From NCBI RefSeq assembly GCF_018069565.1, contig NZ_JAGPNL010000002.1:372001-436000 (forward strand): a stretch of 64,000 nucleotides of DNA, read 5' to 3'. Under the pieces are notes generated by a model. The model was given only the letters and a program-made list of their open reading frames with translations. It was not told the DNA's origin and made no database searches. Position 1 is the stretch's first letter. Each line of letters starts with the position of its first letter. This document shows positions 48,856 to 57,013 of the stretch, piece after piece. A program made the position numbers and the translations under genes. The stretch is from Streptomyces tagetis. GTDB lineage: Bacteria; Actinomycetota; Actinomycetes; Streptomycetales; Streptomycetaceae.

Positions 48856-49824
48856 TCAGCGCTGGAGTGTGACGGAAGGCAGTTCGTTGAACTGGTCCCG
48901 GTACTGCTGGGCGAACCGCGACTGGTGGAAGAACCCCCACCGCATGGCCACGTCCGCCACCCGGGTCTTCTGCGGGTCACTGCGCAGCAATTCGGCTCGG
49001 GCCTTGCTCAGCCGGATACGGCGTACGTACGCCATGGGGGACTCGCCGAGCTGCTCCTGGAAAGCGGCGTGGAGGGTGCGGACGCTGACGCAGCCGACGC
49101 GCGCGAGGACCTCCGGGGTGATCTCGCCGTTCGCGTGCTCCTCGATGTAGGAGACCACGGTGGACAGCCGGCCCAGGCGGCGCACGTCCTCGTTCCCGGA
49201 GAGCGCGTCACTGAATTGGTGCCTGCCCGCGTGCAGCAGCGAGGTGAGGACATACGCCTCGAGTTGTTCACGCGCGAGCGGCATCTCCGCCAGGCCGGCG
49301 GGTTTGTCGAGTTCGGTCGCGAGGAACTGCACCGCCCTCAGCAGGGCACGGCCGGAACTGGTGGTCAGGTCGAGGCCGAAATCGAAGTCGACGACCTCGG
49401 TGACCGGCTTGCCGATCAGGTCCGAGAGATGTGATTCGAGGCTGGTCCTCGGAATCTTCAGGATGAGCTGCTCCGCCTCGGGGGTCCAGGACACCCTGTT
49501 CGTCTGGACCGGGGAGAGCACCACCCCGCGCCGGCCGCCCACCGTGACCTCACGGCCGCCGTCACTGCGGGACGCCTTCGTCTCACCGACGATGGTGAGG
49601 TTGACGTGATAGCAGTGCTCGGTCGCCGGCATGGTGAGTTCGGCTTCGGCCTGATAGGTCAGGTAGCCCAATGTCATGTGCCGGTCGGTGAGGGCGTTCA
49701 GGCGCATGTTCATCGCGTCCTGGGGGCCGACCAGATCGTGAGGCAGGTAGATCTTGGTGACCGCCTCGCGGGCCTCTTCCAGGCTCTGCGTTTTGATCAC
49801 CGAGGCAGAGGCCAGATATTCCAT
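48856..49824 (-). CDS. AraC-family transcriptional activator
   Basis: 322 residues. N-terminal ligand domain of the AraC_binding_2 type (about 30-200) and C-terminal double helix-turn-helix (about 225-320) with ITPEVLARVGCVSVRTLHAAFQEQ (core CVSVRTLHAAFQ) and VADVAMRWGFFHQSRFAQQYR (core GFFHQSRFAQQY). This subtype often activates aromatic- or heterocycle-degradation genes. It lies directly upstream of the dehydrogenase-monooxygenase pair, its probable targets. AAGGGG precedes ATG at 49824. Confidence 0.92.
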   Translation of the reverse strand: MEYLASASVIKTQSLEEAREAVTKIYLPHDLVGPQDAMNMRLNALTDRHMTLGYLTYQAEAELTMPATEHCYHVNLTIVGETKASRSDGGREVTVGGRRGVVLSPVQTNRVSWTPEAEQLILKIPRTSLESHLSDLIGKPVTEVVDFDFGLDLTTSSGRALLRAVQFLATELDKPAGLAEMPLAREQLEAYVLTSLLHAGRHQFSDALSGNEDVRRLGRLSTVVSYIEEHANGEITPEVLARVGCVSVRTLHAAFQEQLGESPMAYVRRIRLSKARAELLRSDPQKTRVADVAMRWGFFHQSRFAQQYRDQFNELPSVTLQR

Positions 49825-50107
49825 GGCAACCCCTTCGGGGCACATCAGCTACGTGATGAGTGCCGCAAGCGTAGATGCGCGGTGATGCCCCACGCAGCCG
49901 CCGGCGGAGAGCGACTATCCGCTCTGTGCGGATTCTGGCGAAAGACGGGCAAATGTCAAAGGCCACGGTCATACCGAATGGCGACGGCGACGGCGACGGC
50001 GACGACAATGGCGGATGGCGATGGCGTGACGATCCCTGTCGGGATGGTTGACCAGGACTCCCGCCCTTTCTCCGGCGGCGCTCCCCGCCAGTCCTGCCAG
50101 GCCGCCC
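49825..50107. other. 283-bp spacer with hexanucleotide repeat
   Basis: Contains (GCGACG)4 at 49981-50004 followed by degenerate GGCGATGGCG copies, and the hairpin at 50090-50127. The AraC promoter must lie in the right part; no gene is supported. Confidence 0.5.
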
Positions 50108-50127
50108 TCAGGGCGCCTGGCAGGACT
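50090..50127 (-). terminator. Strong hairpin at the end of the six-gene leftward operon
   Basis: AGTCCTGCCAGGC (50090-50102) pairs exactly with GCCTGGCAGGACT (50115-50127), with further inner pairs CCC/GGG around loop TCA. It covers the NUDIX stop codon and has no U tract, as often in Streptomyces terminators. Confidence 0.55.
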
Positions 50128-50575
50128 CCTCGAAGGCCGCGAGGACCTCCCGCAGCCAGCCCACCTGGCCGGAGAAACGCGGCACGTCGCACGGCCGGAC
50201 CCATCGGTGGGCGACGTGCTCCCAGTTCAGCCTGACGCGCCTGCGGGTGGTGTTCGCGTGGAAGGTGTGCACGCTCCACGGGAGGCCGTCGTGCGCGTCC
50301 GGGAGCCGCAGCGTCGGACCGGCCTCGAAGGCGTCCATGTCCGCGAACCGCAGCCCGGTCTCCTCCCAGACCTCCTGGACCGCCTGCCGGTAGGGGCCGG
50401 TGCCGGCGTCGACGTAGCCGCTTATGCAGTGCCACTTCCCGGCGTCGTGGCCGACGGCCCCGCTCCTCTTGAACAGCCCCACACGGCCACGCCAGGTCAG
50501 GACGACGGCGACGATCTCCCGTCCGGCGGGCACCGCGGCCCGCGGGGGGCCGGCTTCGTCCGGCGATACCGACAT
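50108..50575 (-). CDS. NUDIX hydrolase
   Basis: 155 residues. The NUDIX box reads GYVDAGTGPYRQAVQEVWEETGL (more than needed; key residues G, EVWEETG); the first Glu and the Arg of the consensus GX5EX7REUXEEXGU are Thr and Gln, while the metal-binding EE pair is kept. ATG follows GGAGGA, 27 bp after the AceE-like gene. It may clean up a nucleotide or CoA-type by-product; substrate unknown. Confidence 0.85.
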   Translation of the reverse strand: MSVSPDEAGPPRAAVPAGREIVAVVLTWRGRVGLFKRSGAVGHDAGKWHCISGYVDAGTGPYRQAVQEVWEETGLRFADMDAFEAGPTLRLPDAHDGLPWSVHTFHANTTRRRVRLNWEHVAHRWVRPCDVPRFSGQVGWLREVLAAFEESCQAP

Positions 50576-50602
50576 TGTGTGGTCCTCCGCATCGGTGGCG
50601 TG

Positions 50603-52966
50603 CTACCGGCCGAGAAGGGTCAGCGCCGCGTCGATGATCGCGTCGGTCCCGATGCCGTGCAGTGCGTACGCGTCGGTCAGGTCCGAGGACTGCCCGAACT
50701 CGCTCACCCCCAGACACCGGATGCGGTCACCCCGTGCCCCCGCGAGGTAGGACAGCGTGTGCGGGTGGCCGTCCAGGACGGTGACCAGAGGCGCCGGACG
50801 GAGCGGGGGGAAGAGCTCGTCGATGATGTCCGACCCGCCACCGGCCGTGCGGGCCCCACGCTGCTGGAACGAGCGGAAGACCAGGTCGGGGCTGGTGAGG
50901 CAGACGACCCCGGCGCCGACGCCCAGGCCCGCCAGGGCGTCGGCCGCCGCGATCACCTCCGGCATCATCGCCCCGACACCGACCAGGGTGATCTGCTCGT
51001 CCGCCGGGCTCGGGGACGGGAGGCGGTAGCCGCCGGCGACCGCCTGGAGGCGTCGCCGCTCCCTCAGCGCCGGGTCCTGCGGGACCTGGGCGAGGGCGGG
51101 GTCGACGGGGCGGGTCGAGAGCCGGAAGTAGGCCGACGTGCCGCCGGGGACGCCGACCCGGTTCATCGCGTGCAGGAAGCACCATTCCAGGTCCTGGGCG
51201 AAGGCCGGTTCCCAGGCGACGCAGGACGGCTGCTCCAGACCGATCGACGGTGTCGTGACGGACTGGTGGGCGCCGCCCTCGGGAGCCAGGGTCACTCCGG
51301 ACGGGGTCCCGACCAGGATCGACTGGCCGCCCGCGTAGATGCCGTAGCTCCAGGGTTCCAGGGCCCGGGAGACGAACGGGTCGTACAGGGTCGCGATGGG
51401 AATGAGCCGCCGGCCCCACCGGGACCACGTCGCGCCCAGCTCACCGGCGAGCGACACCAGGTTGACCTCGGCGATCCCGAGCTGGATGTGCTGCCCGTTG
51501 GGGACCTCCGACCACCGCAGGACGCGCTCGGCGTCATCGGCGAACCAGTCGAACCGTTCGGTGACCGACCACACGCCGGTCTTGTTGATCCAGCCACCGA
51601 GGTTCGTCGAGGAGGCGACGTCGGGACTGCACGTCACCACCCGGGCGGCGGTTTCCGGGGCATCCCGGACCAGATCGGCCAGGAGCCGGCCGAGCGCGGC
51701 CTGGGTCGAGGCGGGCTTGCGGTGCGGATGCCCGAGCGACGCCGGAACCGAGAGGGGCGCGGACGGCGCGTACGGAGTCCGCCGCAGCAGCTCACCGCGG
51801 CGGGAACACCACTCGGCCGCCGCCGTGCCGGGCTCGAACACGCGCCACGGGTCTTCGAGGCCGGCCCCGCAGGACTGTGCCAGCGACCGCATCTGCGCCT
51901 CGGTCAGGAGCGCGGAGTGGTTGTTCGGGTGGCCCTCGGTCGGCAGCCCGCGTCCCTTGACGGTGTAGGCGAACACGACCGTGGGCCGGTGCGCGTCGAC
52001 CGCGTCGAAGGTGTCGACCAGGAGCCCGAGGTCGTGCCCGCCGAGGTCCCTCACCGCCGCGGTGAGCTGATCCGCGGTCAGCGAGTCCAGCAGTGCCGTC
52101 AGTTCCGCCGAGCCCGTCTCTCCGACGATGCGCTCGGCGATCTCCGAGGAGTCGGCCCGGAGCATCCGCTGATACTCCTCGTTCGGCATCCCCTCCAGAC
52201 GGCTCCGCAGTTCCTCGCCACCCGGGCGGGCGAACAGCTCACCGATGACGCGCCCCCACTTCAGGACGACGACCTGCCAGCCGGCGGCGGTGAACATGCC
52301 CTGGAGCCGCTCGATCTGCATGTCGGGCACGATCCGGTCCAGCGACTGCCGGTTCAGGTCGACGACCCACAGCAGCTCGCCCAATTTCGCCACCTGCGGG
52401 TCCGCCACCGCCTCCCAGATGGCGCCTTCGTCGAGTTCGGCGTCGCCGAGCAGGCTCACGAAGCGGCCCGCGGGGGGTGTGTCGGGGAACTGGGAGGCGA
52501 GGTAGCGGTGCGAGACGGCCGCCCACAGGGCCGCCGTCGCGCCGATGCCGACCGACCCGGTGGAGAAGTCGACCGTGTCGGGGTCCTTGGTGCGTGACGG
52601 GTAGGACTGGAGGCCCCCCTTCGCCCGGAGCGTCGTCAGGTACTTCGGGTCCAGGTCGCCCAGGAGATAGTTGATCGCGTGCAGGACGGGCGACGCGTGC
52701 GGTTTGACCGACACCCGGTCCAGACTGGTCAGGTGGTGGAACCACAGGGCGACCATGATGTCGACCATCGACGCGGAGGACGCCTGGTGCCCGCCGACCT
52801 TGATGCCGGTCCTGTTCGGGCGCCCGCGATTGGCGGCGTCGACGATGGCGGCCGAAAGCCAGAGCACGCGCCGGGAGATGTCACGCAGGGTGCCGACATC
52901 ACCGCCGCCCTCGGAGCGGTCCGGCGTGTTCGTGGACGGAGGGGTGGCTCGGGAGATCTGTGTCAT
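50603..52966 (-). CDS. AceE-like / transketolase-like thiamine diphosphate enzyme, stand-alone
   Basis: 787 residues, roughly 100 shorter than homodimeric pyruvate dehydrogenase E1. Blocks in order: GGHQASSASMVDIMVAL, KPHASPVLHAINYLLG, STGSVGIGATAALW, the TPP-Mg motif GDAELDEGAIWEAV...LLWVVDLNRQ, then EVNLVSLAGELGATWSRWG in the Pyr domain and GVSEFGQSSDL at the C terminus. No E2 or E3 gene is in the window, so it may work as a 2-oxo-acid decarboxylase or ketol-transferring enzyme rather than in a dehydrogenase complex. ATG at 52966 follows GGAG. Fifth gene of the leftward operon. Confidence 0.85.
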   Translation of the reverse strand: MTQISRATPPSTNTPDRSEGGGDVGTLRDISRRVLWLSAAIVDAANRGRPNRTGIKVGGHQASSASMVDIMVALWFHHLTSLDRVSVKPHASPVLHAINYLLGDLDPKYLTTLRAKGGLQSYPSRTKDPDTVDFSTGSVGIGATAALWAAVSHRYLASQFPDTPPAGRFVSLLGDAELDEGAIWEAVADPQVAKLGELLWVVDLNRQSLDRIVPDMQIERLQGMFTAAGWQVVVLKWGRVIGELFARPGGEELRSRLEGMPNEEYQRMLRADSSEIAERIVGETGSAELTALLDSLTADQLTAAVRDLGGHDLGLLVDTFDAVDAHRPTVVFAYTVKGRGLPTEGHPNNHSALLTEAQMRSLAQSCGAGLEDPWRVFEPGTAAAEWCSRRGELLRRTPYAPSAPLSVPASLGHPHRKPASTQAALGRLLADLVRDAPETAARVVTCSPDVASSTNLGGWINKTGVWSVTERFDWFADDAERVLRWSEVPNGQHIQLGIAEVNLVSLAGELGATWSRWGRRLIPIATLYDPFVSRALEPWSYGIYAGGQSILVGTPSGVTLAPEGGAHQSVTTPSIGLEQPSCVAWEPAFAQDLEWCFLHAMNRVGVPGGTSAYFRLSTRPVDPALAQVPQDPALRERRRLQAVAGGYRLPSPSPADEQITLVGVGAMMPEVIAAADALAGLGVGAGVVCLTSPDLVFRSFQQRGARTAGGGSDIIDELFPPLRPAPLVTVLDGHPHTLSYLAGARGDRIRCLGVSEFGQSSDLTDAYALHGIGTDAIIDAALTLLGR

Positions 52967-53000
52967 GGGTGCGCTCCATCTCGGTGAGGGGCGTACGGGG

Positions 53001-54341
53001 TCAGGTGCGCGTGGACCGGGCACGGCGGTCGGCCGAGTCGCTCCGTGCGGCATCTTGCACGGCGCCGTCGCCGAGTTCGGCCATCGCCTCCAGACACGCC
53101 CGGCAGCCGCACGGGCGTGCGAGAAGCTCGGAGAGCACCTCGTGCGTGTGTTCGCCGAGGTCCGGGCCCGGACGGGAGACCGGGACGGACCGGTGGTCCA
53201 GCACCGGCACGATCCCCGGGAACATCACGTCGCGCACTTCCCCGCCGACGTCGACCGGCAGTGTCTGCACCATGCCGCGGGCCGCGAACTGCTCGTCGTC
53301 GACGATGTCCTTGGCGGTGTAGATCGGTCCGGCGGGCACCCCGGCCGCGGCCAGGACGGCCAGCACCTCGTCACGGGGACGCCGGCTGGTCCACGCCTCG
53401 ATGGCACGGTCGAGTTCGTCGCGTCGGGCCCAGCGTCCGTCGTTGGTCGCCAGACCCGGGTCGTCGCGCAGGTCGGGGCGGCCGATGGCCTCCATGTAGC
53501 GGACGAAGATGGCGTCGCCGTTGCCCGCGATGACGACGGAGTCGCCGCCGGAACAGACGTAGGCGTTCGACGGAGCGATGCCCTGCACCCGGCCGCCCGT
53601 GCGCTCCCGGAGGACACCGTGGGCGGAGTAGTCGGGGACGAGGGACTCCATCATCGAGAAGACCGCCTCGTGGAGCGCGACGTCGACGTGCCGTTCGACG
53701 GGCGTCCAGGGCCGGCGGCCCCGCTGCTTGCGGTTGCCGCGGTCCAGCAGCGACATGACGACCCCGAACGCCGCGTAGAGGCCGGCGATGGAGTCACCGA
53801 TGGACACGCCGGCACGCGAGGGCGGCCGGTCGCTGTCGCCGACGAGTTCCCGCAGCCCGCCGAATGCCTCCGCGACGGCGGCGAACCCGGGCCGGGGGGC
53901 GAGCGGGCCGGTCTGACCGTAGGCGGAGACGCGTGCCACGACCAGCTCGGGGTTGGCCGCGGTGAGCGCCTGCGGGGTCAGTCCCCACGTGTCGAGGGTG
54001 CCGGGGCGGAAGTTCTCGATCAGGACGTCGGAACAGGAGACCAGTTCGAGGACCGAGACGCGGCCGTCGTCCGTCCGCAGGTCGAGCTCGACCGACTTCT
54101 TGTTCCGGTTGATGGTGCGGTACAGCATCGAGGTGTCGCCCGCGAACAGGCGCCAGTTCCGGAGTTCGTCACCGGTGCGGGGCCGCTCGATCTTGATGAC
54201 CTCGGCGCCGAAGTCGGCCAGCAGGCGACCCGCGGTGGGGGCGGCGATGAAGTTGCCGAGTTCGATGACACGGAAGCCTGCCAGCGGCAGCGTGTCGGCC
54301 GAGGTGTGGGGACGGTGTGGTGTCTTGCCTGCCGAGCTCAT
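53001..54341 (-). CDS. Class III CoA transferase (CaiB/BaiF family)
   Basis: 446 residues. Family signatures: LAGFRVIELGNFIAAPTAGRLLADFGAEVIKIE (core ELGNFIAAPTAGRLLADFGA), catalytic Asp region GDTSMLYRTINRNKKSVELDLR, IENFRPGTLDTWGL, and VSIGDSIAGLYAAFG. It moves CoA between acids, here probably activating a pathway acid for the lyase encoded next upstream. A C-terminal tail rich in Cys, Ala and Arg (RPCGCRACLEAM) is unusual. Confidence 0.93.
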   Translation of the reverse strand: MSSAGKTPHRPHTSADTLPLAGFRVIELGNFIAAPTAGRLLADFGAEVIKIERPRTGDELRNWRLFAGDTSMLYRTINRNKKSVELDLRTDDGRVSVLELVSCSDVLIENFRPGTLDTWGLTPQALTAANPELVVARVSAYGQTGPLAPRPGFAAVAEAFGGLRELVGDSDRPPSRAGVSIGDSIAGLYAAFGVVMSLLDRGNRKQRGRRPWTPVERHVDVALHEAVFSMMESLVPDYSAHGVLRERTGGRVQGIAPSNAYVCSGGDSVVIAGNGDAIFVRYMEAIGRPDLRDDPGLATNDGRWARRDELDRAIEAWTSRRPRDEVLAVLAAAGVPAGPIYTAKDIVDDEQFAARGMVQTLPVDVGGEVRDVMFPGIVPVLDHRSVPVSRPGPDLGEHTHEVLSELLARPCGCRACLEAMAELGDGAVQDAARSDSADRRARSTRT

Positions 54342-54390
54342 TCTCGGTGCCTTCCTTGTCGGTCGCGGGAGGGTCGGGGATGACGCCGCG

Positions 54391-55362
54391 TCAGTCCTCG
54401 GTGGTGGACCCGTCGCCCGCCCGGGTGGCCGGGGTGAAGTCGCCCGCCCGGACGAGCAGACCCTGCGGCGGGCTGCCGAGCCGGTCGCCGAGCCAGGACC
54501 CGACCCGGGCGAGGCCCTCCAGGTCGGGGACGCCGGGACCGAGCAGGGGCACGCCTTCTCCGCGCAGGAGGTAGGCGAGATCCTCGGTGGCGATATTTCC
54601 GGTGGCGGCGGGCGCGAACGGGCAGCCGCCGAACCCGCCGACCGAAGCGTCCAGGGCGACGACTCTGCCCGGGACCGCCCCGCCGGCCGGACCGAGGCGA
54701 GCGGCTGCGACGGCGTTCGCATAGCCGGTGTTGCGCGTGTTGTGGAAGTGGAAACGGAGCTTGCGGATACGCGCGTCGGTGGCCGCGAGCGCGGCCAGCG
54801 CACGAACCTGGCGGGGGACGCCGACGCCGATGGTGTCGGCGAACGCGATCTCGTCCGGCCGGCTCTCGGCCGCCCGCGCCAGCACCCTTTCGACCTGGTC
54901 GACGGAGACCGGCCCGGAGAACGGACACCCGAACGCCACCGCGAGGGTCAGGCTCACCCGCATACCGGCGTCACGGGCGACCTGCGACGCGGCGGACGCG
55001 TGGTCGAGCATCGCCTCGACGGTGAGGTTCTGGTTCCGCAGGCAGAAGGCGTCGGTCACGGGGACGACGATGTTGACCTCGGTGCACGACGTCCGTGCGG
55101 CCCGCTCGGCACCACGTCGGTTGAGGACCAGACCGATGTAGGACACCTCGGGGTCCCGCGGCACCTTCGCCATGACCTCCTCGGCCCCGGCCATCTGCGG
55201 AACGCGGTCGGGCCGCACGAAGCTGACCGCCTCGATGCGCCGGGCACCTCGGGCGACCAGACGCGTGATGAGGTCGACCCGGGTGTCGACGTCGAGCGGC
55301 TTCCTCTCGTTCTGGAGGCCGTCGCGGGGACCGACCTCGACGAGTTCGACTTTCGTGGTCAT
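54391..55362 (-). CDS. Hydroxymethylglutaryl-CoA lyase-like aldolase
   Basis: 323 residues. DRE-TIM family motifs VEVGPRDGLQNE (residues 7-18), the lysine-poor HVNLVVP-type strand as EVNIVVPVTDAF, DTIGVGVP and FHFHNTRNTGYANA, and the catalytic Cys region GGFGGCPFAPAATGNIATEDL. It cleaves 3-hydroxy-3-methylacyl-CoA thioesters to acetyl-CoA and a keto acid. Together with the CoA transferase it suggests C-C cleavage of a branched 3-hydroxy acid. Confidence 0.92.
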   Translation of the reverse strand: MTTKVELVEVGPRDGLQNERKPLDVDTRVDLITRLVARGARRIEAVSFVRPDRVPQMAGAEEVMAKVPRDPEVSYIGLVLNRRGAERAARTSCTEVNIVVPVTDAFCLRNQNLTVEAMLDHASAASQVARDAGMRVSLTLAVAFGCPFSGPVSVDQVERVLARAAESRPDEIAFADTIGVGVPRQVRALAALAATDARIRKLRFHFHNTRNTGYANAVAAARLGPAGGAVPGRVVALDASVGGFGGCPFAPAATGNIATEDLAYLLRGEGVPLLGPGVPDLEGLARVGSWLGDRLGSPPQGLLVRAGDFTPATRAGDGSTTED

Positions 55363-55430
55363 GTACGCGTTCTCCCTGCTGGTTCGAGGACGGCCGGGCC
55401 GGGAGTTCCCGGCGCCGACGGCGTCACTGG

Positions 55431-56009
55431 TCACACGAGCGGCTTGAGCAGGGCGATGTTCCCGCTCGCCCGGCACGCGGCCGCCAGATCCACGAGAGCG
55501 CGTCCGTGCAGGACGGCCGTTCCGGCCGCGTCCGGGGTCAGTGACGCGTCCGGGCCGAAGGCGCTCCGAGTGAGGAACAGTGACGGTGAGAGCACCTGGA
55601 CGGCGTAGAAGGAGGCGAGGGTGGCCCGCAGTCTCTCCGTCGCCAGGAAGTGCTCGGGGGCCGCGCCGGTCATCACCACGGCGGTCGCCTTGCCCCGCAG
55701 GGGAGCCCGGGTCTCGAACCGCGCGCCGCGCTCGACGCCTTCCAGGAACGAGGCGAGCAGGGACGTGTGGGTGGCGCGGTAGGTGGGGGAGGCGAACACG
55801 ACGGCGTCGGCCTCCTCGATCGCCTCCCGGGCGCCGGCGAACCCGTCGGCCGCGCCGTCACGCAGGTCCACGAGGGTGCAGACGGCCCCGGCGTCGCGGC
55901 ACCCGTCCAGAACGGCGTCGACCGCGGCTGCCGTCGAGCCGCTCCCGTGCGGACTGGCCAGGACCGCGGTGACCTTGAGCGCTCCGCCGGTCTGCTCCGC
56001 GCCGCTCAT
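55431..56009 (-). CDS. NADPH-dependent FMN reductase (flavodoxin-like)
   Basis: 192 residues: VTAVLASPHGSGSTAAAVDAVLDG (phosphate loop SPHGSGST), VVFASPTYRATHTSLLASFLE and TGAAPEHFLATERLR. It is an FMN-binding reductase that can supply reduced flavin to a two-component monooxygenase such as the RutA-like one. Its ATG shares one base with the stop of the gene before it. Confidence 0.88.
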   Translation of the reverse strand: MSGAEQTGGALKVTAVLASPHGSGSTAAAVDAVLDGCRDAGAVCTLVDLRDGAADGFAGAREAIEEADAVVFASPTYRATHTSLLASFLEGVERGARFETRAPLRGKATAVVMTGAAPEHFLATERLRATLASFYAVQVLSPSLFLTRSAFGPDASLTPDAAGTAVLHGRALVDLAAACRASGNIALLKPLV

Positions 56010-56542
56010 CAGGACGCTCGCCAGTCCGCGCGCGGATAGGCCCCGCGGTAGTAGAGCAGCGGGTTCCGCTCGATGTCGTGGCCGAGCGCGGTGACCTCGC
56101 CGAGGACGACCGTGTGGTCGCCTCCGTCGTACTCGCGCCACATGGTGCACTCCACCCAGGCGCTGACACCCCCGAGGAGGGGAGATCCGTTGGGTGACGG
56201 TGTCCAGTCGATCCCGGCGAACTTGTCGCTCCCGGACCGGGCGAACCGGTTGGACAGGTCGGCGTGGTCGTCGGCCAGGACGTTGACGGCGAACCGGCCG
56301 ACCTCACGGATGCGGGGCCAGGTCGTGGAGGTCCGGGCCGGGCTGACGGAGATCAGCGGCGGGTCGAACGAAAGCGACACGAAGGACTGGCAGGTGAAGC
56401 CCAGGGGCGTGCCGTCGAGCCGGTCGTCCAGTGCGGTGACGACGACGACGCCCGAGCAGAACGCGCCCATCGTGGCGCGCAGGACCTCGGGGGTGATCGC
56501 GTCGGCGGCTGCCTGCGTCGGTGGGGTGGTGAGGCTGGTCAT
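56009..56542 (-). CDS. Flavin reductase (HpaC/RutF-like domain)
   Basis: 177 residues with the split-barrel flavin reductase pattern: LRATMGAFCSGVVVVTALDD, GTPLGFTCQSFVSLSFDPPLISVS (core GFTCQSFVSLSFDPPL) and GRFAVNVLADDHADLS. It reduces free FMN/FAD with NAD(P)H for a partner oxygenase. First gene of the leftward operon. Start ATG 56542 chosen; in-frame ATG codons 7 and 5 residues upstream are possible. Confidence 0.88.
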   Translation of the reverse strand: MTSLTTPPTQAAADAITPEVLRATMGAFCSGVVVVTALDDRLDGTPLGFTCQSFVSLSFDPPLISVSPARTSTTWPRIREVGRFAVNVLADDHADLSNRFARSGSDKFAGIDWTPSPNGSPLLGGVSAWVECTMWREYDGGDHTVVLGEVTALGHDIERNPLLYYRGAYPRADWRAS

Positions 56543-57006
56543 GCCGTACAGCGTCATCCACATCGCACCGGCGACATATCCGGTCACAGCACTCTCGGAT
56601 CCGGTCTGTGCACAGTGCCCGGCACACCGTGGGCGCCTCACGCGAGGCCGGGTACCACCGCCGGCCCGTCGCCGAACCGGCCGTACCGGTGACGTGGCGG
56701 TGGCGTGGGGTGGCGTGGGGTGGCGTGGCGGGTCGGTGGCGCCGCGGTGTGAGGAACCGCCGCCGAAACGGGTGAACGAGTGGGAGATTCCCCCCTCTCC
56801 CCGTTCCGGAGGCCCGCCTAGGGTGACGTGCGGCACACGGCGCGGGCCGCGGCGAGAGGTCACGGCCCGGAGCCTTCACGCCCCTCTCGATCCGTACCCG
56901 TCACCCGGGGCAGACCCGGCGACCGCACGAGGAGAGCCATGCCTGATCAGGTCCGCGTCGCCACCGTCACCGCCGGCCGGCCCCTCCGCGCCGGGGGTGG
57001 TTCCCG
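56543..57006. promoter_or_regulatory. 464-bp divergent control region of the catabolic cluster
   Basis: Contains the 10-bp palindrome CTGTGCACAG (56606-56615) about 65 bp upstream of the flavin reductase start, three TGGCGTGGGG direct repeats at about 56701-56730, and a short open frame at 56939-57013 with a good ribosome site. Promoters in both directions are expected; none is clear. Confidence 0.5.
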
Positions 57007-57013
57007 GTGCTGA
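56939..57013 (+). CDS. Putative 24-residue leader ORF overlapping the acyl-CoA ligase start
   Basis: ATG 56939 follows GAGGAGAG at 56929-56936, the best ribosome site in the region, and encodes MPDQVRVATVTAGRPLRAGG plus four residues. Its TGA at 57011-57013 overlaps the GTG start (57007) of the ligase, which has only a weak ribosome site of its own, so translational coupling is likely. It could also be a remnant of a longer gene. Confidence 0.45.
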   Translation: MPDQVRVATVTAGRPLRAGGGSRC

